The notes under the pieces are model-generated. The model saw only the letters and a list, made by a program, of their open reading frames with translations, did no database searches and was not told where the DNA came from. Positions 12,667-23,255 of a stretch of DNA of 64,000 nucleotides are shown one piece after another. The stretch lies in contig CM052356.1 in NCBI GenBank assembly GCA_028551475.1, positions 19,619,884 to 19,683,883 on the forward strand, in the 5' to 3' direction. The translations under genes and the position numbers were made by a program. Origin of the DNA: Casuarina equisetifolia (Eukaryota; Streptophyta; Magnoliopsida; Fagales; Casuarinaceae). Numbering within the stretch: the first letter of the stretch is position 1; each line of letters begins with the position of its first letter.

Positions 12667-12741
12667 ATGAAGGACTCGTCGCCCTCCTTCCCTGTTCCTC
12701 AATCTCCACCTCGTTTCGCAGCTTCTTATGAGTGTCACTGA
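12667..12741 (+). promoter_or_regulatory. possible upstream ORF in the LIP2p leader
   Basis: A 24-codon open frame with its own ATG and TGA precedes the LIP2p start by about 40 bp. It counts only if transcription starts upstream of 12667, which the sequence alone does not settle. Confidence 0.4.
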
Positions 12742-12783
12742 TTAATGGACTCTGCTTCTCACAAATCATAGAGACAAGAAGAT

Positions 12784-15115
12784 ATGCTTCTCGGGGAGTC
12801 TCACTTCTTGATTTCCACGCCCACATGCCCCCGTCGGAAGCACACCAGGAAAGCATACCGGCCTCACTTTCAGACAGCTTCCTTAAAATTGAACCAACTT
12901 TCATCCTCTAATGAACGACGAAGAGGGTGAGTTATTCTCCGCTGCATTTTCACAAACTATTTCCGTGCGCCGCCTAAAGCTCATGGGGTCTGACCTCGAA
13001 AATTTCAGGTGCGAGTGTTTCGACTTGTACAAGAACCTGGTGCCTTACGGCGAGGCGTGGTCATGGCAGAAAAGAATTGTAAGGGAGAAGAAGGATTTGA
13101 TTGAAAAGAACCAAGAGTGTCCAGACACGCTAATTATTCTACAGCATCAACCTGTGTATACATTGGGCACAGGCAGCTCGGAAGAGTACCTGAACTTCGA
13201 TATCAAGAATGCTCCTTACGATATCTACCGAACCGAACGCGGAGGGGAAGTTACGTACCATGGCCCTGGCCAGGTATGAGTCCCATATTGCTGATCACGT
13301 GGTTGAAACTTAGAATGTGTTTGCTTTTGTAATTCCCTTTTGCAATTTGATAGCTTGTCAATGACTGTCATGAGAGAACTTGACCTTTGTTCCAAAAGCA
13401 TATGCTTGTGAGAGATAATGAATTTGATTGCTTGTCAATTATCACTAGGACTAGGGCTTTGATCTCATATTATCATTGGTTTCAGAATTGTAAACTTTAT
13501 TCCATTACTATTCCATAATGGAAACTACGAAACTTGACTGCAGTGAGCTTTTGAATGGACCAAATTATTAGTGGAGCATGCAATTAAATTTTGCATAGAT
13601 CTTTCTCATTGTTTTCGTGTATTGTACCTAACTTTCAGTGCATGTGTGTTGGGCTGTAGCTAGTTATGTACCCTATTATCAATCTACGAAATCACAGGAT
13701 GGATCTTCATTGGTACCTCAGGGCACTTGAGGAGGTGGTCATCCGTGTTCTTTCCTCTTCATTTTCTATCAAGGCATCTCGGCTTGATGGCTTTACTGGC
13801 GTTTGGGTTGGTATGTATCCTGATTATTCTTTCTTGATGTGGACCAGTTTGCACAATGTTCGTTCTCATTGTTTCTTTCAATGCATTAGTTTTGAATAAT
13901 CTGCATTGAGGTTCTTTAAGCAATTGATAATCACCTGAGTGCCTTAGAAACCAAATCTGTGCGTGTTTGTATTGCAAACAAAGTCACAGATTTCAGCTTT
14001 TTCTCTAATAAGCCAGTTGTTGATTTTTCAATCTCTAATAGCCCTCTCCGCTGTGCTCTATGTGGAAGCTGATAATAGAATTAAAATCAATATCTTGAGC
14101 TGTACAACGCATGATTCAGCTATAGATGTCAAGAAATTGTCGTTCTCTTTTGTTTTAAGCCATCACCTGTGCATCAAAATCAAGTCTTTATTAATGTGAG
14201 ATGAAATAGTTTCTAACCTGTGATCTTGTTATCTCTTACCAACTTATGAGTGGTTAAATGGATTTATTTAAAAGCATGCAGATGAACTTTTTGTTGTGGC
14301 TGTTTTCGTGAGTGAAAATTCACTCTTAGATGCTGCACGTAGCATCAATTTAGTTCAGGGTCAGTTTCCTCCTGATAAATATTTCTGTAGTCCTCATTGA
14401 CCAGTAACTCTGGTACCACCACATTGAAGTTATTTGAGGAAAGCTGCCTGGAGCCATGCCATAAGTTCGTAACATGTTGTGAACTCTATATTGTTGCTGG
14501 GATAAGGACATGGATTTTGGTTTCTTACATTATTGATCTAGTAGTCTTTGCTCTCTAGGGAATAGACAGACTGTAGAAACCTTGTGTCTGTTTTATGTCG
14601 TTCTCCAGTGACAATAGCATATAGTCATTGCCATGAAAGATTCTGTTCCACGGTCTCCCATCCTTTTTTTTTGTCCTCTTTTTTCCCCAATCTAAAGCTG
14701 GGGCGGGGGAATAATATTCAAAACGCCTAAGTCTGTTTTCCTTCTGATCATTCTGTTTAATTTTCCTGCAGGAGATAAGAAAGTGGCAGCTATTGGAATA
14801 CGAGTATCTCAATGGATTACATTTCACGGTTTAGCACTAAATGTCACCACAGATCTAACTCCATTTAACTTTATAGTCCCATGTGGAATCCGAAACCGTC
14901 AGGTCGGAAGCATTAAAGGGTTGCTTGAAGAAGCTAAGTCATCGACTGGATATGAGAAGGCAGATATGCCTCATTCCAGGGACTGCCAGCTAATTGATAT
15001 AACTCACGCGTCTTTGATCAAGGAATTTTCAGAGGTTTTTCAGCTTGAAACCCATTATAGAAACCATCCTCAAGCCGGATTTTCTGGAAACAATCTCTTA
15101 GAGGGACTAAGTTGA
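12784..15115 (+). CDS. LIP2P: plastidial octanoyltransferase (lipoate biosynthesis)
   Basis: Transfers octanoyl from acyl carrier protein to lipoyl domains such as E2 of plastid pyruvate dehydrogenase, the first step of de novo lipoylation. Four exons: 12784-12926, 13009-13273, 13660-13810 and 14772-15115, giving 300 residues. LipB motifs are [16 protein letters not shown], the lysine of [12 protein letters not shown] and the catalytic cysteine of IVPCGIRN. Exon 1 encodes a basic, Ser/Thr-rich N-terminus ([12 protein letters not shown]...) suited to a plastid transit peptide and joins across a canonical 82-bp intron to [13 protein letters not shown], where plant LIP2p sequences become conserved. 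A longer unspliced frame from ATG 12911 also enters the conserved part in frame; I prefer the spliced model because of the transit peptide and the perfect GTGAGT/TTTCAG sites. Confidence 0.92.
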
Positions 15116-16252
15116 CAGATTGAAAGTGGCGTGTCCGAATTTGCAGAGGGTTTCTATGATACGGTTCTTCTCTTATTTCTTTTGTAATTTAACTTTACCG
15201 AACACGGCCTAATACGAGCCATCCTCAGAACAGTGTATCAAGGTTGATTCTGCAGTCCTCTGTATATTTATACTTTTATTCTTTTCCACTCTATGCTCGG
15301 TATAACAGTTCTTTCTTCTTTGGTTAGGATAGAAGAGTAAAAGCACTGCATCTTTGTGTTTCATTGTATAATCTGGACCCATAGGCCATCTTTGATCAAA
15401 CATCTCATAGTATTTACTGTTGTGAACTCTTGAGTAAACTTGGTACCTATTCATATCAGTCTTGATCGGAATTCAAGACCTCGGGCATGATAAACTTCAG
15501 CACTGTGATTCATGAGAATCACATCGTCTCATGGCATTCTCCTTGTCTTACAGGGTAAAACCTAAGAGTTTGTTTTCCACGATCCCGGGGTAATATTTTC
15601 CTAATAGTATAAAAGCCAGCAGACTGGTATTGATGGCGTTAATATATATCACAAGTGACATAGATAAAAATGAGAGCAAATTCTGACTACCGCTACCTAG
15701 TGAAGTAGCTATGTGTCTTTCTGCTGTAAATGGATCCGACGTTATGTGCTATTGAGTTTCATTCGAGACGTAGCCACTATGCCCTAGTTGTTGTAGGCTT
15801 CCAGGAAAGAAAGACACTTCAGGAAAGTTCAATGGTTTAGTTAGCTTGATCGAATACTGCGATCAGAAGAAAATAATCGTGGATAGCGCATGATGCGAAT
15901 ACATTATGTTTGAACCAAGACAGGACAGTAAGCAAGCAAGAATCGGAAGACGAAAACATGGACATATTTGAAGCTGAACAAAAAAATATTGGTAGAGTCC
16001 TGTGTTTCTTAATCTTAGAATAGATCAGGTTTACGTAGTTTCATATTCACAGCAAACTGAAGAGGACACATTACTGTTCCTGTATTTTCCGAAATACTGT
16101 TTCTCTCTTTGTCTGTTTCTTTTGGGTTCTTTCCTGTGTATAGGGCCTCTTTGTTGGGCTGTGTGTGGGACTGCAGTGAAAGGCTTTTTCACGTAGGCTT
16201 TACTATTTAAGGAGCTCTAAGCTTGAAGAATGGCCTTGTAAGCCCTCAAAAG
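15116..16252. other. spacer between LIP2p and the PPR gene
   Basis: Contains the LIP2p 3' untranslated region and the promoter and leader of the downstream PPR gene. No further gene is recognisable. Confidence 0.6.
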
Positions 16253-17605
16253 ATGGCTAAATGGGCAGTCAATTTTATCAGCGTCAAGTCACTGCCAGGA
16301 GTTCGAAGTTTAGCGAGACGTACTGAGAAACCAGGCTTCATTCTTCCCCATTACTCATTTCAGGCACTGGCTATTAGCCATGTGAATTACCAATCCATCA
16401 GTGCTTTAAACGGTTCAGTGGGTGTCCATGCTGGGCAGAGGAAAGATTTAATGCTGGTTTCGAGGGTCTCTGATGGTAAAGCGGTTAGCTTTCAAGAAGA
16501 GAATCTGGCGAGCGTGGATATCCAGCGTCTATGTAGAGAAGGAAATGTGGAAGCAGCCCATGATGCTCTAAAAGAAATGGAGAGGAATGGAGTCTCTGTG
16601 GACTCACTCGACCTTATTGAATTGCTGCAAATTTGTGAGGACATGGAGTTGTTAGAAACTGGAAAAAGGGTCTACGAGTATATTAGAAGGTCTCCATCAA
16701 AACCCGATTTTTCTGTTTTCAACAAACTGATGGAGACGCTCTGTCACTTAGGTGATACAAGCCTCGCGAGAAGGGTGTTTGAGGAAATGCCTGAAACGAA
16801 CTTGGATTCTTGGAATAAGATCATAGTGGGTTTGTCCCGAAATGGGGAAGGAGAAGAAGCTCTTAAAACATTTTCCCTGATGAAGAGAGATGGAATGAGG
16901 CCCAATGGATATACTTTTGTTGGTGTTCTAATGGCATGTGGACACTTAGGGGCAGTGGAGGATGGGCAAGAACATTTTGTATCGATGAGCAGGGACTATG
17001 AACTTACTCCATCGATGGAGCACTATGAAGGCCTTGTCGATCTTCTAGGCAGGTCTCAGAAGATAGCTGAGGCTAAGGAGTTCATCGCAAATATGCCGAT
17101 TGAACCAAGTTCCACCATTTGGAATACATTAAAAAATTACTCAAACACAGGAAAGAAAGAGCGGTTTGATGAACGGGGTCCTTCAGTTTCTGCTTCTGGC
17201 TTGAAACTCAGTAATAGAAAGAAAGTAATGGACACTCTGGTTTCAAACCAAAAGCAGGCAAATCCACAGAAGAGCAGGGACTATGGGATGCTGAGGTCTT
17301 TGATTGAGGAGGCCAAGGAAGTGGGCCCCGAGTTGGATACCAGACGGGTTCTACATGATCTTGACCAGGAAGCAAAGGAGAAGGCGTTGCTGTATCACAG
17401 TGAAAGGCAAGCCCTTGCTTACGGGCTTATCAGTACAACTCCTGGGACTACACTGAGGATCTTTAAGAACCTGAGAATTTGTGACGATTGTCACAATTTC
17501 ATTAAGCTCGTTTCAAGAATCGAGGAGCGAGAGATCATTGTAAGAGACAATAAAAGATTTCATCACTTCAAGGATGGAAAGTGTTCATGTCATGACTATT
17601 GGTGA
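16253..17605 (+). CDS. short DYW-class PPR protein, organelle RNA editing factor
   Basis: An intronless gene of 450 codons. The first ATG in frame is at 16253; the frame is open from an upstream TTG but that is not a start. The N-terminus is basic and Ser-rich, as for a mitochondrial or plastid presequence. Residues around 90-300 carry a few PPR-like helical pairs (for example [20 protein letters not shown] and [21 protein letters not shown]). The C-terminus is a complete DYW cytidine-deaminase-like domain with HSE zinc/catalytic motif, CDDCH, the HHF element and the terminal CSCHDYW. Few PPR motifs plus a full DYW resembles the small Arabidopsis group containing MEF8 and At2g34370 (from memory). 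Such proteins can act alone or lend the deaminase to other PPR proteins. The RNA target cannot be deduced. Confidence 0.9.
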   Translation: MAKWAVNFISVKSLPGVRSLARRTEKPGFILPHYSFQALAISHVNYQSISALNGSVGVHAGQRKDLMLVSRVSDGKAVSFQEENLASVDIQRLCREGNVEAAHDALKEMERNGVSVDSLDLIELLQICEDMELLETGKRVYEYIRRSPSKPDFSVFNKLMETLCHLGDTSLARRVFEEMPETNLDSWNKIIVGLSRNGEGEEALKTFSLMKRDGMRPNGYTFVGVLMACGHLGAVEDGQEHFVSMSRDYELTPSMEHYEGLVDLLGRSQKIAEAKEFIANMPIEPSSTIWNTLKNYSNTGKKERFDERGPSVSASGLKLSNRKKVMDTLVSNQKQANPQKSRDYGMLRSLIEEAKEVGPELDTRRVLHDLDQEAKEKALLYHSERQALAYGLISTTPGTTLRIFKNLRICDDCHNFIKLVSRIEEREIIVRDNKRFHHFKDGKCSCHDYW

Positions 17606-17810
17606 CAACAGAGATTGTTCCTGAGTTCATTGTCATCTTTCTAAATGCATAAATCTCGGTTCTGTTCATCCTATTCTATTTCATAGTGTTTGGATCATCA
17701 CTGAGTTGGAGGTGTAATATATTAACTACAGAAATTAAATAGGAAAAAGAATAAAGACAAGTCCATCGCCAAAAACTATAGAGACAAAAATTTACAGCCC
17801 AGTACAAACA

Positions 17811-19869
17811 TCAGTACTTCTCAGATACAGGTCTAGAAGGGAAAAGCCTCAAAAGAAATGTCAACAAGGACCAGAGGCAGACCACACCAAGAATTTGGAA
17901 TGTTGCCATCATGGCAAAGAGGGCACCACTTCTTTCTAGCAATTGTGGAGTAGTTGGAAGCCCCCTCATTGTAAAGATCAACTTCTCGATAAAATGCGCA
18001 GCTTTTGTCAACTGATAAATTCTATAGACCTGTCAAATTAATTCAAACCAATCAGAAACCTGACTTTGGCCTCGTAAGGAAGCCTTCGAATCAAAAGGAA
18101 TCATATTACCTCGAAAATTATGGGAACCAAGGGCCAACAAGAAGATCCTCTCCTGTCAAGAAGCTTCTCCAATGCCAGTTGAGCAGCACAGCCGGTTAAA
18201 AAAGGAATCACTGAGATGAGCGAGGGAAGGCCAATCACTGGCCAGGTTACATACACGGCAAAGATAGGGCCCACGACCTTGAGGCCCGTCGTGAAGAAAG
18301 CACTTGTTAAGTATCCTCTAAGACCTGTGATGAGACCCCACCTCTTCGAGCTAAATTGCAGATATGGCCTTTGAACATGGTCAGTTACAAGCAGGAAAGT
18401 CGCCAGACCAATGTAAAATAGGACCTCAAATAGTAAAGAAGTCACAATTTCTGCACAGCAATTGACATTAACATGATCAAAAGAACTTTTTACCCAACTT
18501 TCAGAACAGGCACACATTAAACAAAGCCACAAGGTCACGTGGATACAAAAGAAATCACACAGAATGTTATAACACTTTTTGACCTAGATAAACACAAGAT
18601 TGGAAAACAGAAGCACGTCAATTTTGTGCATCAAAAAGATCCCTTTAACTAAAAGATAAAACTTTGGTACAAAATAAGGAAAGTTTTGAAACATATCAAA
18701 AACAAAAAAGAACACTTTTCGCACAACAATACTCAAAAACCATCAATAACCTTATACCAGTTATGCAGTAACCATCATAATAGATTCATGTCCAAAAGAA
18801 CTCAAAAGAAGCCTATAAAGATATCTCTTTACCATCATAACTGGTCTTCTTGTGTGTGTGTGTGTGAAATACTCTAGCTATGTTGTATGAAATACTCATC
18901 ACCCTATGTCACAAGTCCAGAGGTGGAGAACACCATAGCGAGTAAGAACTGAGTTCAAAACAAATACCTATGTAAAGCACGTCCTCCAGTAGAGCCTCTA
19001 TTACATTAGCAAGGAAGAATTGGGGAAGAATCAATGATGAGATCAACGCAACCGGCGCTAAAATCCAAAGAAAGGAACTCTTGTCTTCTTTAAAAGGGGC
19101 TGACAGCAATTTCCCTTCCTCCACCAACTGATGAGTCAACCCGCAGAACGAAATCGAACCCGATTTACCACTAAATGGCTCCACGCCGTTAAACCTAGCA
19201 ACAGCTTCTCCAGAACCAGAACTCTCTCTTCCCGACAATTCCAACTTAGCATCTGGATCAGATTTAGCAGCACACACAATGGCTCCTCTTCCAAGGCTCG
19301 ATGTAAAAGGCTTCGGAAGCACCCTCTTCAACCCAAGCATCAAACATGCTGATGCAAAACAGAGAATTTGAGGGGTAAAAACTTAAAGGTACTTTAGAAG
19401 TTCGAACAGAGAAGGGAAAACCTCGTTTTTGTTCTGAAGACAGCAAGGAAAAGAAAGGAAAATCTCAAAAGCCTAAGCGGAAAAAGCTTATTCAACAAAC
19501 CCACCACTTGAGTATATATACATTTCCGGTTACCAAACAACATCAAAACATAAAACATCTTCTTTCCCTCTCATTACCCAAAGTTTCACAGCAACCAAAC
19601 AGCACCCAGTAGAAAACTTACATTTCGAGGCAGTGGCAACCCGAAATTTTTGATCCCTCGATCCAAGATTAGCAGAAACCTTTGAAGATTCAACAAATGC
19701 AACAATCAAAGTATCAAAAGTGAGACTGTAAAGACAGAGTGCAACTTCGAAGAGAAATCGTCGACGAAGGAAAACTTAAGATACTCACAACTTGAGGAGA
19801 ACCTAAACGATTTGCAGATTGTCCCAGCTTTGGGGCGGGAAGCCCACGACAAACGGATTGTAGCTCCAT
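17811..19869 (-). CDS. plant-specific plastid multi-span membrane protein, copy 1
   Basis: Five exons: 19789-19869, 19622-19679, 18968-19348, 18110-18450 and 17811-18029, with consistent phases and 359 residues. The first roughly 95 residues are basic and Ser-rich, a likely plastid transit peptide. Next comes a conserved GLTHQLVEEGKLLSAPFK segment and about five hydrophobic stretches, including FLWILAPVALISSLILPQFF and LWSLLTFLLRLFP. Internal motifs are QRPYLQFSSKRWGLITGLRG and RRGSSCWPLVPIIFEVYR. I believe this is the family of Arabidopsis At1g48460/At5g63040, sometimes misannotated as ribonuclease BN; that is from memory and no function is established. It converges tail-to-tail with the PPR gene and has a tandem paralogue immediately upstream. 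Confidence 0.85.
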
Positions 19870-20682
19870 TTTCAGGGGTTTAGCGGTTTAGGGTTTTAGC
19901 AGGGTTCGCCCGGTTTTATCTACTCAAAAGGCTTAAACCCTTCGGTTTAAAAATTACCGATTCTTCTCCGTCTCTATCAAATTTTGGAAAGGAGGATCAA
20001 AAAGGAAAGAAAAATAAAAAGGAAGAAATGGAAACTCACCATACAATCTTACTTTTTTTCTTTTTCTTTTCAAAATTTCGCCCTGCCAGCAATATAAAAA
20101 ATTAAAATAAAATAAAATAAAATATAATTTTAGTTACTGAATATGAACAGCTTTACACCAAGGGATTGATTGACTAATAGTATTTTTTTTCCTATTTCAT
20201 TTCGCTTCAAAATTGTCAACTTATTTACAATACATATACCACGGTTCTTTTTTTTGGGGGATGGGGTTGGGGGCATTTAGGAGATTTACTGGAGAATGAG
20301 AGGGTTAAACTTTGCCTCTAATATGGTAGAATATGGACAAATTTTTCTTCCATCGATTTTCCCTGAAATTAAATTTGATGAAAATAGGCCTACCCCATCA
20401 TTAAAATTTTATAACTCGTTATGCCTATTTTATAACACATTCTGCTCTATATTTTGCAAACAAAAGACGACCCATCTTTCTCTCTTCCGTTCCACAAAAT
20501 AATAAATACTACATTCTACTTCTTATGGTTTTCGTTCAAACGAAGTAAAATGTATTCGGTGGCCCTCTTATTATCTTCACGAACACGCATCAAAGCCTGC
20601 TCCATAACTAGAGACGAAGGATGGCGGCAAGTGTTTGCTTGTTGGGAAACTCGAGTATGAGCACCAAAACCACAGAGCTCTT

Positions 20683-23255
20683 CTATGCTAAAGGCTTAGA
20701 AGGGACAATCCTCATCAGAAATGTGATCAAAGACCAGAGGCAGAACCCAGCAACAACTCGGAGAATCACTGTTACACCAATCAGGAGAGCGTTTACCATT
20801 AGGCGTTCTAGGGATCCATAGCGTCGGTGGTCTGACAGGATCAACGCCTCAATATGATGAGCAGTTTCTGTCAATTGATATATTCTGTAGATCTGTCAAA
20901 CAAAACGGATTCCATCAAAGCCATGGTTTTGGTGAAGAAGGAAGCGGTTGGAATCCATGGAAATCATCACTTACCTCGAAGATTATAGGAACCAAGGGCC
21001 AGCAAGACCATCCACGCTTGTAAAGTCTTCTTTCAAACAGAAGTTGCGCAACAGAGTTAAGTACGAGACCGATCAGTCCAACCTTGGCTGGCGGGTCAAG
21101 CAACTCCCAGGTTAAACGCAAAGCAACGAGAGGGACAATGACCTTGAATCCCATCACGAGGAAAGCAATTGTCAAGTATCCTGACAGGCCTGTGATGATC
21201 CCCCATCCGCAGGAGCTACATTGCAGATGCGGCCGTTGAATTTGCTCGGTCACACGCAGGAATATTGCAAGACCAACGTAGAATGGGCCCTCAATCAATA
21301 ATGAAGTTCCAACAGCTGCATAACAATTGGTATCAAATGATCAGCAGGACTTAATAATTAGTTGCTAGTTGACTAAGACTTCAAATTACATTACCCTTAA
21401 AACTTTTTGACATTTTATTTAAAGTGTTAGACTTTTAAATCTTTTAACTTAATATTTAAATATAAATCAAATTTATTATACATTATCTCATCTTAAACCT
21501 TGTAATATTGTTCAATACAAAGGTTTTATATAAGATGAAAATCTCATATTAAAAATATGATCATTTGTAATGAATTTTAAATAAAAAAATTATTTTAATA
21601 ACTTTTCAATTAATTTTTAAATTTATTTTGAGTCTTCTAATATGTTATTAAAGTGTAAGTCAAATTTATTTTACTTTATATAACCTTAAACTTAATGACA
21701 TTCAGTATTTGAAAATGCGTATAGGATAAGAATTTTATATCAAAAAATAAATTTTTTAAGTTAAAGTTAAATTAAAAAAAAATCATCTAATCTTAGAATT
21801 AACTTTATATTGGACTTTTGAGTTGTTTAACTCAAAGTTCAGACTTAGACTTGGGAAGCTCAACAATGCCAAAACAACACAAAAACCTTCCTTTTTACAA
21901 AGGGGTTGCCTTCCAAAGCTAAAACATGCAAGCAACTATCAAGTACGAACTCAGTAACTACTTACTTTGTAGAAAATTGTCCGTCAAGGAAGCCTTGGTT
22001 GTATCAGCAACGAAAAGTCGGGGGAGAATTAATGATAGTATCAATGCTATAGGGGCTAAAACCCAAAAAAATGACCCTTTGTTTTGATTCCGACAGGCCG
22101 AAGCCCATCTCTCTTCTCCTACCAACTGGTGAGTCAACCCGTGGAGAGGGGTGGGCTCCATCCCATCAGATCCACAAACACTCGCATCGGAATTCACCCT
22201 TCCTGAAAAGGCTGAAGTCTCTGGCTCTGGTCCGCGTTAGAATTAGCAGCACGTAAAATTGCTGCTCCCCTTTTGTTAGGCAGTGAAGGCTCTCTAAATA
22301 TCCCCTTCAAACCAGTCATCGAACTTGCTGAGAAAAAAAGCCAAAAAAAAAAAAAAAGAGAGAGAGAGAGGATAAATTAAACCTTTAAAAAGAAAAAAAG
22401 TTGGAAAGTATTATCCATCAGTCACACTTACAGAAAATTATATAATTGGATCTTTGGCTCTAATTTTCAATTTCTTGACCTAGTCTCAATGGTGTTACGT
22501 TCCATCTGGGGAAGAAGCAATATGCTCTGAAATTTAATTTTAGTTCACGCCAAAAAACAAAGAAAATATTGACCTAGTCTCAATGGTGTTATGTTCCGTC
22601 TGAAGAAGAAGCAAGATGCTCTGAAATTTAATTTTAGTTCACACCAAAAAAGAAGGAAAATATTGAAAGGAAAACTCACAGGCTTAACAAAGAGCAATAA
22701 ATTCATAGATAAGTAGTATGTCGGGGGAACAGACTAGTTGGGAGAAATCAGTTGGAATAACTTGGGATGAAACGTAAAGGACATTGCAGTTCAAAGTTTC
22801 GTAAGTCCACGCTAAGCCTCGATTGGTTGGTAAGAAAAGTAGGAAAACGAAAAGAAACGCGGAAATTTTCTGAGCCTTGAAAAATAAGAGGTCCATTCAA
22901 AAGTCAACTCAGCCTACCCCATTGTTTTCTCCTTCCTCTGTTTTGACCAAGCAATTTCGAGGTTTACGTAGCCGATCTTGCCCACGAGTGGCGTAGCTCG
23001 TGTCTTTATACTACTCAATCAAACGACGTCTTTGACTCTTAAGAAACTTACATTTCAACACAATTCCAAACTCGACTTTTTGATCCCGGCATCCAACCTG
23101 CGTCGGACAAAACTGGAGAATCAACAAGAGTAAGAACAAAATAATCATTTGTAAGCGTACAACATAGGGAATTTACATACAGGCGATACTGATAGAACTG
23201 TTGATGCTTCAGATTTGAGGGTGGAAAGCTCCTGATACACAGAGTGCACCTCCAT
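20683..23255 (-). pseudogene. tandem paralogue of the plastid membrane protein, frameshifted
   Basis: Same five-exon structure as its neighbour: 23181-23255, 23052-23112, 21966-22327, 20975-21315 and 20683-20892. Exon 4 has exactly the same length (341 bp) and all intron phases match. Exon 3 is 362 bp against 381 bp, so it is one base out of phase. The reading frame that enters exon 3 (matching copy 1 as far as AANSNA) ends at a TGA near 22195. The frame homologous to copy 1 downstream (GLTHQLV onward) is entered one base out. The break lies between about 22195 and 22225, in the transit-peptide/linker region. The remaining membrane part is open to the stop. Translation from an internal ATG near 22160 would give a protein without a transit peptide. 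A sequencing error is possible but otherwise this is a recently damaged gene. Confidence 0.82.
22475..22662. repeat. 94-bp direct repeat, two copies
   Basis: Two adjacent units beginning TTGACCTAGTCTCAATGGTG at 22475 and 22569, with a few substitutions, lie in intron 2 of the frameshifted paralogue. This is a local tandem duplication. Confidence 0.85.

Noticed and set aside
12911..13279. Single-exon start of LIP2p at ATG 12911 as the main gene model
   Set aside because: It would translate a perfect 82-bp intron and discard a plausible transit peptide; kept only as a possible retained-intron isoform.
16223..16252. Upstream extension of the PPR protein starting at a TTG
   Set aside because: Plant nuclear genes start at ATG, and the first in-frame ATG is at 16253.
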